NCBI GenBank assembly: GCA_949316235.1
Contig: OX438748.1
Location: forward strand, 32,606,836-32,670,835
Direction: 5' to 3'
DNA length: 64,000 bases
Source: Oegoconia quadripuncta
Lineage: Eukaryota; Arthropoda; Insecta; Lepidoptera; Autostichidae
The notes beneath the pieces were generated by a model. It did no database searches, was not told the DNA's origin, and saw only the letters and a program-made list of their open reading frames with translations. A program made the translations under genes and the position numbers. Numbering within the stretch: the stretch's first letter is position 1; every line of letters starts with the position of its first letter. This document shows, piece by piece, positions 40,958-50,819 of the stretch.

Positions 40958-42110
40958 CATTAGTTAGATCGTCTTGTAATCACCATCTAGCGGTCGAATC
41001 GATAGCTTACTATAATAAATAATCGTAGGTCTGCTGGAAGAAATTTCATTTTAGAAATAAGCAGAACCTGTTGTGTCGTCTCTATTATGTTGTATCTGTA
41101 TGTTTTTTTTTCTTGTGTGCAATAAATGATAAAATAATAATAATAATAAATAAAACATTCAGTCAAGGTGATTTTGTAAGCCAATAAGTCTTGATTTTTT
41201 ATGACTTATTATGACAAAAATAGTAAGTATACCATAATTATAATATAAGTAAATTTTTATTTGGTTTATTTATCCATAGAACATTATTTGAACAATCTTC
41301 ACTATAAGACGCCTACGAAAACCTGTAAAGGTTTGTGTGTAGTGCGAATGAGGTCACTGACCCGACGCGTTATTAATTATTACAAAATGTATGTAACGTA
41401 ACTTAAATATTTACATTACCCGACTTCATAACAAGAGGAGGTACTAAGTTATTCTGTTTGTATTTCTATTTATTTATATTCACCCATGTTTTCGTTAATT
41501 GTTAACTGACTTTGATCATTGTTTCTTGGTTGATAGGGTTTAATACAGGGGCGGTCCATGTATAAATTTGGTTTCTGAAGATGCACTCCGGAGATATTAG
41601 AACCTTACCGAAGTCAGTTTTTGCCTATTTTAGTCGGTTGAATTATACCAAGAAAAATTTATGCATACATATATACCATTTAAACCATTTATTTCCACAC
41701 ACCGAAAAAAAAAACCACAACAACATACAAGAAATCAAAACAGAGGAAATCAAGGTCCGCATCCCACAAACCGCTCTCGAGACCGAAATGGCCACCAGCT
41801 CACGCTTGAGAACCTGTTTCATATTGAAACAGTATTAAAAAAATAAAAATAAAAGAAAACTATAATATCGAGATCGAGACGCGATCCCAGTCTCAAGATC
41901 GATCCACCAACACGGCTCTATGACTAACTAGGTACTACAATGAGTGCGTGTGTGGGGGACAGTCTCAGTAAACACTGAGTGACGTAAATCACTCAGCACT
42001 GGTTTTCAGCCTGCCCTCAACATATGTTACAATTATATATTTGTATTGCGGGCTTGTTACGCAAGTTAGCAAAACCAACGGGATTGTAGATCTTAAGTTA
42101 ACTTAACTAA
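40958..42110. other. Spacer with retroelement traces
   Basis: CTTGTGTGCAATAAATGATA and ATAATAATAATAATAAAT at 41112-41150 form a retroelement tail. 41420-41590 resembles 53240-53345 (AACTGACTTTGATCATTG versus AACTGATTTTGATGATAT). Overlapping frames at 41581-41846 have no motif. Confidence 0.4.
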
Positions 42111-42111
42111 C

Positions 42112-42168
42112 TACTTTTTCGTAAGTCTTCTTTCATTCATCCTCTCCACATGTCCAAACCATCATAGT
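42112..42168 (-). repeat. LINE-B scrap
   Basis: TCGTAAGTCTTCTTTCATTC and CTCTCCACATGTCCAAACC, as at 4145-4185. Confidence 0.5.
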
Positions 42169-42285
42169 TATTGGAATTTTAATCCGTCTGAACACTTTAC
42201 GGGGTGAGAATACCCATGAATAGGAACAACTTTATTATAGAAGTAATCACGAAAGAGCGAAAAAAAAGCATCTATAAATATCACA

Positions 42286-42364
42286 TTTTTCTCGTTCAAG
42301 TCATTATTACAAGTACAAATAAATAATTAATTTGGACTTGTAATAATGACTTGAACGAGAAAAA
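42286..42364. repeat. Perfect 29-bp inverted repeat
   Basis: 42286-42314 (TTTTTCTCGTTCAAGTCATT and on) is the exact reverse complement of 42336-42364; the loop is 21 bases. No matching copy elsewhere in the window and no obvious target duplication. Confidence 0.8.
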
Positions 42365-42864
42365 TTTGCATGCACGAGAGAAGCAATGACTTATACAAAT
42401 TAGTTATTTTTGTACACAATCTTAACATGCTGGAAAAAGACGATGCCTCGAAAATTATGAAATTGTGCTACTGTTGAATAACTCTCCCACTGTGGCATAA
42501 CCTTACTGTCTCTGATTATGCAGTTACTCTATTTTGGTTCTATTTTAATAAGCTTTGTCATTTTGTATTGTTGTTTAATTTGAAATAAAATAAAATATGT
42601 ATATGTTATAAAATTTGAAATTAAATTAGGTTTGATACGTGCTAACATACACTCCAAAAACATTACCCTTCTTCCTGGGGCAGTCGGGTAATAATTTTTA
42701 CAATATCTAATGTCTTTTGAACCGTTTATAAAAGTCCACTGCTGGACATAAGTAGGGACTTTTTTGAGATTTCTGCATTTCTGACGCCACTGGCAAAACA
42801 CACTTTCAAAAAGATATATTTTGTAAGTTATAAGAATAACATTTGAAATCGTCATGATATACAA

Positions 42865-43335
42865 TTATCGCAGACTGCCCAGAAAAGAATGAGCAAGTAA
42901 CTCAGGGGGTGCTCTATGTATATAATTATTTTTACAATTTGTACTTGGACAAAGAACAAAACAATAAGCCCATGCATCATCATCTAGATAGTCAGAAATT
43001 TTATAATAGCCTTTGGCATATAGTTTCACTGTAATGGTGGTTTTAAATTTATTCAAAGGCAATATTTGAATGTCTACCGGAACCTTATTATGAAAGCAAA
43101 TCTTTCCCGATTCGTACAATATGTCATTGATTGTGTTATTGAGAGATGTAAAGGCGCCTGCAACAAAGTTTGTGGACATTTTAAGCGTATGCATTGTCCG
43201 TTGAATGACTTGGTGTTGTGACTTTGTGTAAGTGACTGATAGCAGTCGCAGCACCAGCTGTTCATAGGAACAGCAAGTTTATTTTTATATCTTGTATTTA
43301 CATTATGTATATCATTATTTATCCTCAACAATTGC
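42865..43335 (-). pseudogene. LINE-A fragment, RT C-terminus
   Basis: Minus frame ICFHNKVPVDIQILPLNKFK, TTITVKLYAKGYYKISDYLD and a stop downstream; then the 3' part with GAGCAAGTAACTCAGG. The best preserved C-terminus of the LINE-A family. The upstream part (LRINNDIHNVNTRYKNKLAV) is in another frame. Confidence 0.65.
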
Positions 43336-43608
43336 AGACTAGCTCATGAAACGCGACCCTGTCACCTTTTATGACACCCAAGGAAAGAAAGTTCCAATGA
43401 GAGGGAGGAGGGAGGGATGTAGATTTCGATATTACGTCATGTACTCTAAACAGCTTGCATGATTTTGAAGTGCATTGTGACATTAGGTTTGTCCTAACAC
43501 AGCGCATGATAAATGCAAAATGTTCTGTCGGTTTCTTTGGTTTTTACCCGACTGCACCAGAACGGAGGATAATGTTATTCAGGAGTATGTATGTAAGTAT
43601 GTATCTTA
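43336..43608. other. Spacer
   Basis: TTTTTACCCGACTGCACC and GTATGTATGTAAGTATGTAT are retroelement tail traces. Confidence 0.4.
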
Positions 43609-43703
43609 ATCTTAATATCTTTATTGTACACAAAATTGTTACAGAAATATGCATTGTATATAAAATACACAAAGGCGAGCTTAACTCCGATAGAGTTTTT
43701 TTT
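43609..43703 (-). repeat. Retroelement 3' tail, minus strand
   Basis: Near copy of 39262-39368, directly followed by SINE-A in the same orientation. Confidence 0.6.
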
Positions 43704-44013
43704 TATGCACAACGGGTTGCACTTCACGTCAATCACACCTGATGTTAAGTGATGATGAGTTCGAAGGTGGTAGCGTACTGACCCGGAAACTCCATTTTAC
43801 TTGGGTGACTGGCTATCTTATCTCTGACAATCGGAACACAACAATGCTATTAACATTGCTGTTTGGCGGCAGATTTAGATACGATGGTGGTAGCTAGCCA
43901 GGCGGACATGCCCTACCACCAACCAAACCGAGTACTAAATATGTACCCCGCTGGGGATTGTAAACCTCCCGCGACCTCCGAATTGTAAACCCAATACTGT
44001 TTACATTGAGCCA
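43700..44013 (-). mobile_element. SINE-A copy, near full length
   Basis: Minus strand from ATTGTAAACAGTATTGGG head region through GTACTCGGTTTGGTTGGTGG, AGAGATAAGATAGCCAGTCA to the T run at 43700. The first few bases of the head (CCGTGGCTC) are changed. Confidence 0.8.
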
Positions 44014-44666
44014 AAAAGTATGTTTGTAGATCTCTATGTTACCTTCTGTAGTCCAAACGGCTTTATCAATCTTCAATTGAATGGTGTTATTGGATTAGCC
44101 TTGATCCACTTAGTGTCATAGGATATATTTTATAGTAAAAAATCCAATAATATGAAGGAAATATACAATACATGCTATTGGGTTTCTTGGTTATTTTCTT
44201 TAAATTTCTTTCATTTGAAAAATTACATTGCTTTTAGAAGAGAAAGGATTTAATATGAGTTTATGACGAAAGCAAAGCTGTCGCGTATCATTTCACGTAA
44301 TGGGACCACTTATGAGCCGGTAGCCATAAAAAGGGCCGTAAATTAATTTGCAGATTTTTATTGGCGCTAAAACGAAACTATAAAACCGAACGTTCCGATT
44401 TACATATTATTACCAATGTTTCCACTTCACAGTTTTGATTATTATTGTTATTATTAAGTGGTACGTACGAATTCGTGACGAAAGCGGAGTGTTTTAATAT
44501 GTATACTACGGATTGCAGCGTGGAACAGGAGCATTATATTTATTATTATTATTGGATCGCCAAAAGTTTATAAAACAACGGGCTTCCATACCTACGGTAC
44601 CATTCTATCTTCGGAGTACCATGGAACCATCTCTAATGTTATTAATTACATAAATGCATTGTAAAA
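44014..44666. other. AT-rich spacer, nothing recognised
   Basis: About 650 bases. Confidence 0.45.
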
Positions 44667-44668
44667 TA

Positions 44669-45052
44669 TTAGGTCTTTACCTATGAAATTGGAGATTTTT
44701 TTCTTCGTTAGTCCAACAGTAATTTGTTTTTTATTTGGAAAATGAATATATATACAAGGTTTCACATGAAATATTTTTTAATGTCTGGGCTAAATCACGT
44801 AATAAAAAAAACTTGAACACAGCTCTTTTCATGTGCTTCCCATATTATTTCTTAGATTCGCTGAAACTTTTATAAAGCGGTTACTTTTAAAAGTTAACAC
44901 TGTCAATACTTAACTCAATGTTATCCGATGATACACATAAAGTTTAGCTAAATTTGGATTTGCCGTGCCCAAAAAAATTTCAAAAATGTTTGTCTTTGCA
45001 GTCTTAATGAATTTCTTAATACAAAACGCCAATTTCATAGGTAAGGACCTAA
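44669..45052 (-). mobile_element. MITE-1 copy 4, inverted
   Basis: Complete on the minus strand: TTAGGTCCTTACCTATGAAA at the 45052 end and TTAGGTCTTTACCTATGAAA at the 44669 end, TA on both sides, 384 bp. Confidence 0.85.
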
Positions 45053-45127
45053 TATTTTTAACAGACTGTACTTTTAAGTAGGCTTTAAGGAAAATAAACA
45101 TTATTTATTTATTATTATTATTATCAT

Positions 45128-45540
45128 AATGTATGGATCAGAGTATTGGGCCATGAAAAAGACGGATGAAAGAAAATTAAATGCAGCGGAGATGAGAATG
45201 TTGAGTTGGATGAGTGGAGTGACGAGGATGGATAAAATAAGGAATGAGTATGTAAAAGGGGAGTTTAAAAGTCGCACCCGTGACAGAAGTGTTGAAAGGA
45301 AATCGCATAGCTTGGTATGGACATGTTATGAGGAGGGATAAAACGCATGTTAATATATAAGACAGTGATGAATATGAATATCCATGGTCGTAAAGGAAGA
45401 CGAAGACCACGGAAAAGATGGATGGATTGTGTGAAGGGTGATGTGAACGAAAAGGGCGTGAAGATGAGGTAACGGCTGACAGAGGAAATTGGTAGAGATA
45501 GACGTACTGCGCCGACCACCGGCAAGAAGAAGATCTTTTT
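45128..45540 (+). pseudogene. LINE-D fragment (RTE-like RT C-terminus)
   Basis: MYGSEYWAMKKTDERKLNAA then EMRMLSWMSGVTRMDKIRNE YV, followed after a frame break by HVMRRDKTHVN-like and RGRRRPRKRWMDCVKGD residues. The order YGSE.WA, E.RML.W..GV.R.D..RN, RKRWMD is the RTE/BovB-type C-terminus. 16863-17098 on the minus strand is the same family. Confidence 0.7.
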
Positions 45541-45547
45541 CTCAATC

Positions 45548-45784
45548 CCCAATTTTTTTATGAAAAAAATTCATTTAATATGTGCATATTACTGTATAAT
45601 AAACTGCCTGATGATCTTAAAACAATGAATTATGAGAGTTTTAAAAGGGAATTGACGAAATGGCTTAATGATAAATGTTTTTATAGTGTGAAACAGTACT
45701 TGGATTCGTAATATATTGCATTCTCTACCTACTCAATGACAATAATAATATATTTATAATTGACATTTCCATAATCGACATGTA
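45548..45784 (+). pseudogene. LINE-I 3' end, left part (interrupted)
   Basis: Reads LYNKLPDDLKTMNYESFKRE then LTKWLNDKCFYSVKQYLDS before TAA, the end of a non-LTR reverse transcriptase frame, and starts its 3' untranslated region, which continues at 51301 behind the LTR element. Confidence 0.7.
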
Positions 45785-45836
45785 TATCGGCGCATGTATG
45801 AATAAAAACTCGTTGGTAACATCGCCGATTATAACC

Positions 45837-45932
45837 GAGCATAGCAGACCAATTATGAGCGAGGACAGCCGAGCAATCTCAAACGACGATAGCCGAACGA
45901 TGTTGAACGATGACAGTCGACCGATTACGAAT
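45837..45932 (+). promoter_or_regulatory. 24-bp repeat array in U3
   Basis: Four direct 24-bp units: starts GAGCATAGCAGA, GAGGACAGCCGA, GACGATAGCCGA and GATGACAGTCGA, at exact 24-base spacing. It lies just upstream of the TATA box, where LTRs carry enhancers. Repeated in the 3' LTR at 50872-50967. Confidence 0.7.
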
Positions 45933-45974
45933 GAGTTCCTCACTCCGTGAATCAGGGGCCGACGGACGACGGTC

Positions 45975-45981
45975 TATAAAA
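45975..45981 (+). promoter_or_regulatory. LTR TATA box
   Basis: TATAAAA within GGTCTATAAAAGCAGG. A start near CCATTC at 46003-46008 would fit the usual spacing. The 3' LTR equivalent is at 51010. Confidence 0.75.
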
Positions 45982-46138
45982 GCAGGCGACCGGTGATACA
46001 GAGCCATTCTATGTTTGACCGTCGAACCGTCAACGCCTTAATAGTTTACCTGATTTACTGTTTTTTTTTAATTTGATTTATTATTTGTTTTAATTAAAAT
46101 ATTTATCCGAGTTTGTGAATAACTTATTTAGTTTTGGT

Positions 46139-46144
46139 AATAAA
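46139..46144 (+). promoter_or_regulatory. LTR poly(A) signal
   Basis: AATAAA in GGTAATAAATACATT. The copy at 51174-51179 would end the genomic RNA. Confidence 0.65.
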
Positions 46145-46179
46145 TACATTACTACTGTAATTAGTGGTATCATTTAGTT

Positions 46180-49100
46180 ATGGAGGAACATCCAGTCCAT
46201 GAGAAAGAGCGGGAGACTGCATCTTCCCCTATCCTGGCTTCTCGCCCACTTAACTCCGACATCAGAAGTGGGATCTCCCAGCAAGCCCCAGCTACGTCTT
46301 CGATGAACAGTACAGTAAGTGGTATCGATTCCAACGCGTTGTCTTCGCTGGCCAGTATATTGGAGAATTTGGCACGACAACAACAAATTAATTTAAATGC
46401 TAATAACGAGTTCCTTGCTGGTATACTAGCGAAGACCATCGGTTCATCTCAAAGGCCAAGGCCTAGCGATGTCTACATTGCTCCATATAATCCTGATGGT
46501 GACGTACCCATCCGAGACTGGTGTGAGCACGTTGAACGCGCTAAGGATCACTGGAAATTAACTGATTACGAGATTTGTACTAAGATTGCTAGTTTATTAC
46601 AAGGACGAGCGAAAGCTATAGGAGATACCTGGCTTGTAAAGTCCCCATTATGGAGTGACATGCGCGATGCTCTTATTCAAACCTTTGAACCGGAAGCCCG
46701 GTACTCTAATGACATACTTAAATTACGTAATTATAAGTTTGATTTGACAAATCCGGCCGAGTCAATTACTAAAGCATGGAATATTTGGAAGAGGGTTATG
46801 AGCGGTGACAACGATAAAGATGCAGTCGAAGCTGTCATCGGCTGTATTGATAATGAGAACTTGAGGTTACGTTTATTATCTAGTAAATGCTCAACCGTAC
46901 CTGAACTTATTTCAGTAGTAGCCACAACGAAGCCAAGAGAGAGCCGATTTGGTGAACCAACTGCGAAACGCCCACGATTGCGATCTAATAGAGAGGACAC
47001 TTCTCGATGCTTCAAATGCGGCAAGGTGGGCCACATCCAGATACATTGTTCAGCGGATAAGGTAATAGAGCCTAAATCTTTATTAAGCAAGCCTGAAACT
47101 ATCAAAAATTATGATCGAACAGAACGCCCAAGGCCCAAATGTGGTTATTGTGATAGAAGTGGTCACACTGAATCGACGTGTTTTAAGAAAATGAGTGATG
47201 AGGCTGATAAGGTGAATTTGGCAGGCGAAGTACCTGGTGTGTCCACGCCAATGAGTATCACTATTAGCGATCGCAAGCATGTGGCCCTATTTGACAGTGG
47301 TTCAGATCGATCTCTAGTACGCAGATCATTGGGCTCAGCGCTACCTGGCAAACGTGAAGATTACACTTTAATATTAAAGGGACTGGGCGCCACTGTTCCG
47401 ATTATGTCGTATCAGCGTATCACGGTAACATGTGAAATAAATTGCGTCTTCGTGGAAATTAGTTTTCATGTCGTAGAAGATCATGAATTACCCTGTAATC
47501 TCTTAATTGGTTCAGATCTTGTTAAAATCCCTGGTTTAGCAGTTAATATACATAGCACAGGTGCCATTTTAGTGAGAATTTCCGATGTTCATGTGACCAT
47601 GAGCACCTGCCCAGATGAAGACTTTCTTCAACACTTGGATACAGACCTGACTGATGCTAAAGAAATGCTGTTGTTGAAATCCTTGATTAAGAAGCACCGT
47701 AATGTATTCGCCACTGGGGTACCTAACTCCAAAGTGACTACTGGAAGTTTGGAAATCCAATTGAAAAATCCCTCTAAGGTGGTCTCACGGCGACCCTATC
47801 GTTTGGCTCCTATTGAGCGACAAAAGGTAAAATCAATCGTTGATAATCTCATAGCACATGGGATAGTGCGCGAAAGTACATCTGAATTTGCAAGTCCAGT
47901 TATACTTGTAAAGAAAAAGAATGGCGAAGACAGGTTGTGTACCGATTACCGAGAACTGAATAGCAATACTGTGCCCATTAAGTTTCCATTACCTATAATT
48001 TCTGATCAACTGGATAGGTTATCCGATGCTGAATTCTTCATTTGTCTCGATATGACCCAAGGGTTCCATCAGATCCCAGTTCAAGAAAATTCTATTGGCA
48101 AAACAGCCTTTATCACTCCGGATGGCTTATTTGAATATACCATGATGCCATTTGGGCTGATGAATGCTCCTGCAGTCTTCCAGCGCGCAATAATGACTGC
48201 ATTACGCCCTCTACTTAACGATATCCTTATTTATATGGATGATATTCTCATTAAATCCAAAAGTGTTCTTGAAGGTTTGGACCTCCTTGATAAAGTGCTT
48301 TCCGCTTTAAATGAAGCTGGCTTTTCAGTGAATCCAAAGAAGTGTTCATTTTTTAAACGCACTGTTGAATATCTGGGTAATGTTATATCTCAAGGAACCG
48401 TAAAGCCTAGTCCAAGAAAGGTTGAAGCATTGGAAAAATCTCCTGTACCGTCCAACGTAAAACAGGTTCGTCAGTTCTGTGGTTTGGCTGGTTATTTTAG
48501 ACGCTTTATACCTTCTTTTTCGGAACGCATGATTCCCCTCTATAAATTAACGAAAAAGGATGCTAAATTTATTTGGACCGCAGAATGTGAGAATGCAAGA
48601 TTGGACATCATAAGGCGCTTGACATCAATTCCCGTCTTATCAATTTTTCAAGAAGAATTTCCTATAGAACTGCATACAGATGCCAGTAGTACCGGTCTGG
48701 GTGCTATTCTTATTCAAATAAAGGAACGATTACAGCACGTAATAGCCTACATGAGTGCAAGAACGACGGAGCCCGAAAGCCACTACCATTCCTATGAATT
48801 GGAAACACTCGCGATCATACGTGCTGTCAAGCATTTCAGACATTATCTTTACGGCAGACGCTTTACTATTGTTACCGACTGCAATGCTATTAAATCTTCC
48901 ATGCATAAAAATGAACTGCTTCCCAGGATACATCGATGGTGGTCATATCTTCAGCAGTACAATTTCCAAATCGAATATCGCCAAGGATCCAGAATGAAGC
49001 ACGCAGATTTCTTTAGTCGCAACCCGGTAGCGTGCATCAACTTAGCTAGCAATACAGAACTATGGCTCAAGGTGGAACAAAGACGTGATGTGGATTTAGC

Positions 49101-50376
49101 AGCTATAATTAAAAAAATAGAACACGGTGAAGAGATTAGTGAGTATCGATTATGCGATTCAGTACTACAGCGACAACGTCGTGATGATGAACCTGGCCGT
49201 GGCTGTTGGAAAAAGGTGGTTCCTAAATCCTATCAATGGAGCATTATAAATGCTTACCATTCAGCATTAAAGCATTTTGGCTGGGAGAAAACTCTTTTCA
49301 AGATTCGTGAAGAATATTGGTTTCCAGAAATGACTAGAACGGTAAGACAGTTTGTGGACAATTGCGTGATTTGCAAAACCAGCAAAGGGTCTTCGGGAGC
49401 CATACAAGTGCAAATGCATCCAATTAAAAAGGATCCCATCCCATTTCACACCATACATATTGACATGACCGGCCGTTTAACTAAACGAAATGACAAACAC
49501 GAGTATGTCGTTGTCGTCGTAGATGCATATACTAAATTTGTTACTCTCACCTACGCAACAAATAAAACAGCTTTATCTATGCTCAGTGCTCTTAAAAAGG
49601 TAGTTTCGCTATTCGGAGCACCGAAACAAATAATTAGTGATCAAGATACCGCCTTTAAAGCAGAATTTGAAGACTATTGCAAGGAACATGGTATTCATCA
49701 ACATTTTATAGCACCTGGTGTCAGTCGGTCCAATGGGCAAGTAGAACGACTTATGGCTGTGGTGAAGAATGGTTTAACTATCATCCGACATTATGAAACC
49801 AGCGACTGGAAAAAAGGTTTGGATGCTCTTCAATTAGCTATTAATTGTACCAAAAATAAAACTACCAATATAAGTCCAATTAAAGCTCTAACTGGAAGAC
49901 ATTGCGCTGTCCCATCAGAATTAATCTCCCTCATCGACGAGAAAGAAAGTACAGTAGATCGAAGAGAAGTAGATAGTTACATCCATAAAAGAATAGAAAC
50001 AAAAGGTCTTCAGGAGAAACAAAGATTTAATAAGGGTAAAGCTCGAATCAACAAATTTCAAAAGGGAGACATGGTTCTTTTTAAGACTAATCCAAGAACT
50101 CAAATAGGGCTTGATCTAAAATATCCTGATGCCTACGAGATTTGGAAAATTCTACCAAATGATCGGTATCTAGTTAAGAAGGTGGCTAGCAAGGGAAGGC
50201 CGAAAAAGGTAGCCCATGATCAACTTCGGCCTGCTCCTAAACCAGGAGAAGTTGCCAGTCAGGACTCCATATCGGCGCCTGCAGAGCCAAATGATGACAT
50301 AGTACCAATGACTAATATCGGTAAGAATTGCATAATTTGTGAATGCTTTACTGTTCTGTTAATTAAAGTTTGTTGA
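46180..50376 (+). CDS. Gag-Pol polyprotein, single frame
   Basis: 1398 codons without a stop or shift. Order: N-terminal gag (residues about 108-187 with IRDWCEHVERAKDHW and a W..L...); two CCHC-type zinc knuckles (C277-C280-H285-C290 and C321-C324-H329-C334) that bind RNA; aspartic protease with FDSGS (D372); reverse transcriptase with YMDD at 685-688; RNase H with TDAS (D834), E873/E875 and VTDC (D900); integrase with HHCC zinc site (H1027, H1032, C1062, C1065) and catalytic D1095, D1154, E1189; a basic C-terminal part with KGDMVLFK. All key residues are present. The first ATG lies in the LTR; M42 at 46303 is the alternative start behind the primer site. Gag and Pol are fused, so no frameshift signal is needed and the Gag:Pol ratio must be set by processing or otherwise. 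Confidence 0.93.
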   Translation: MEEHPVHEKERETASSPILASRPLNSDIRSGISQQAPATSSMNSTVSGIDSNALSSLASILENLARQQQINLNANNEFLAGILAKTIGSSQRPRPSDVYIAPYNPDGDVPIRDWCEHVERAKDHWKLTDYEICTKIASLLQGRAKAIGDTWLVKSPLWSDMRDALIQTFEPEARYSNDILKLRNYKFDLTNPAESITKAWNIWKRVMSGDNDKDAVEAVIGCIDNENLRLRLLSSKCSTVPELISVVATTKPRESRFGEPTAKRPRLRSNREDTSRCFKCGKVGHIQIHCSADKVIEPKSLLSKPETIKNYDRTERPRPKCGYCDRSGHTESTCFKKMSDEADKVNLAGEVPGVSTPMSITISDRKHVALFDSGSDRSLVRRSLGSALPGKREDYTLILKGLGATVPIMSYQRITVTCEINCVFVEISFHVVEDHELPCNLLIGSDLVKIPGLAVNIHSTGAILVRISDVHVTMSTCPDEDFLQHLDTDLTDAKEMLLLKSLIKKHRNVFATGVPNSKVTTGSLEIQLKNPSKVVSRRPYRLAPIERQKVKSIVDNLIAHGIVRESTSEFASPVILVKKKNGEDRLCTDYRELNSNTVPIKFPLPIISDQLDRLSDAEFFICLDMTQGFHQIPVQENSIGKTAFITPDGLFEYTMMPFGLMNAPAVFQRAIMTALRPLLNDILIYMDDILIKSKSVLEGLDLLDKVLSALNEAGFSVNPKKCSFFKRTVEYLGNVISQGTVKPSPRKVEALEKSPVPSNVKQVRQFCGLAGYFRRFIPSFSERMIPLYKLTKKDAKFIWTAECENARLDIIRRLTSIPVLSIFQEEFPIELHTDASSTGLGAILIQIKERLQHVIAYMSARTTEPESHYHSYELETLAIIRAVKHFRHYLYGRRFTIVTDCNAIKSSMHKNELLPRIHRWWSYLQQYNFQIEYRQGSRMKHADFFSRNPVACINLASNTELWLKVEQRRDVDLAAIIKKIEHGEEISEYRLCDSVLQRQRRDDEPGRGCWKKVVPKSYQWSIINAYHSALKHFGWEKTLFKIREEYWFPEMTRTVRQFVDNCVICKTSKGSSGAIQVQMHPIKKDPIPFHTIHIDMTGRLTKRNDKHEYVVVVVDAYTKFVTLTYATNKTALSMLSALKKVVSLFGAPKQIISDQDTAFKAEFEDYCKEHGIHQHFIAPGVSRSNGQVERLMAVVKNGLTIIRHYETSDWKKGLDALQLAINCTKNKTTNISPIKALTGRHCAVPSELISLIDEKESTVDRREVDSYIHKRIETKGLQEKQRFNKGKARINKFQKGDMVLFKTNPRTQIGLDLKYPDAYEIWKILPNDRYLVKKVASKGRPKKVAHDQLRPAPKPGEVASQDSISAPAEPNDDIVPMTNIGKNCIICECFTVLLIKVC
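46262..46275 (+). promoter_or_regulatory. Primer binding site, tRNA-Leu-like
   Basis: TCAGAAGTGGGATC right after the LTR is complementary to the 3' part of insect tRNA-Leu (…ATCCCACTTCTGA), leaving out its last few bases. It lies inside the open reading frame. From memory of tRNA-Leu; no alignment was made. Confidence 0.55.
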
Positions 50377-50655
50377 GGACAGGGGCCTCCCTACTATTAT
50401 GTATTTTTAAAAGAGTCGGTCGAGGACAGGGGCCTCCTACTCTTGTGTGTCTTGTACAGAGTTTGTCGAGGACAGGGGCCTCCTTACTCTTGTGAGTGTT
50501 GTACACAGTTTGTTGAGGACAGGGGCCTCCTACTCTATTGGGTCCTGTATAGAGTGTGTTGAATACAGGGGCCTTCCGTACTCTTGAGTAAGTTTGTATA
50601 GTTTATTGAGATCAGTAACATCCTCTTAATTATTGGGTAGTTATAAAATTGGACG
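50369..50655 (+). repeat. 47-bp tandem array behind pol
   Basis: Six units spaced 46-47 bases (landmarks at 50375, 50422, 50468, 50515, 50561, 50608). Core TTGAGGACAGGGGCCTCC followed by TACTCTTGTG and TTGTACAGAG. GAGG and CCTC in each core can pair. The last two units have decayed. The pol stop codon is in the first core. Confidence 0.9.
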
Positions 50656-50819
50656 AGATTGATGTCTCCTTATTGTACATTAGTATTCGGAGGATCGTCT
50701 CCTGAGAACAGCATAAGAAATCGTTTGTCAGTATTATGACCGAGCAATTGAAAAGTGAAGGAAATGTTTTTATGGACTTTTTCAGAACACGTCGAAGACG
50801 ACGTGGAGCAGAATGGCCG
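50656..50819 (+). other. 3' untranslated end with weak polypurine tract
   Basis: GAAGACGACGTGGAGCAGAATGG just upstream of the 3' LTR is purine-rich but interrupted; it may prime plus-strand synthesis. No other feature. Confidence 0.4.

Larger units (their letters stand above)
45785..46261 (+). repeat. 5' LTR (477 bp)
   Basis: Starts TATCGGCGCATG and ends ACTCCGACA; the TG start common to most LTRs is absent, so the first one or two bases are uncertain. Contains a 24-bp repeat array (45837-45932), TATA box (45975), poly(A) signal (46139) and the first 27 codons of the gag-pol frame. Confidence 0.88.

Noticed and set aside
50369..50655. CRISPR-like repeat-spacer array
   Set aside because: The intervals are themselves similar (TACTCTTGTG, TTGTACAGAG); it is a 47-bp tandem repeat.
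50377..50819. Envelope gene behind pol
   Set aside because: Only tandem repeats and a short untranslated stretch lie between the pol stop and the 3' LTR.
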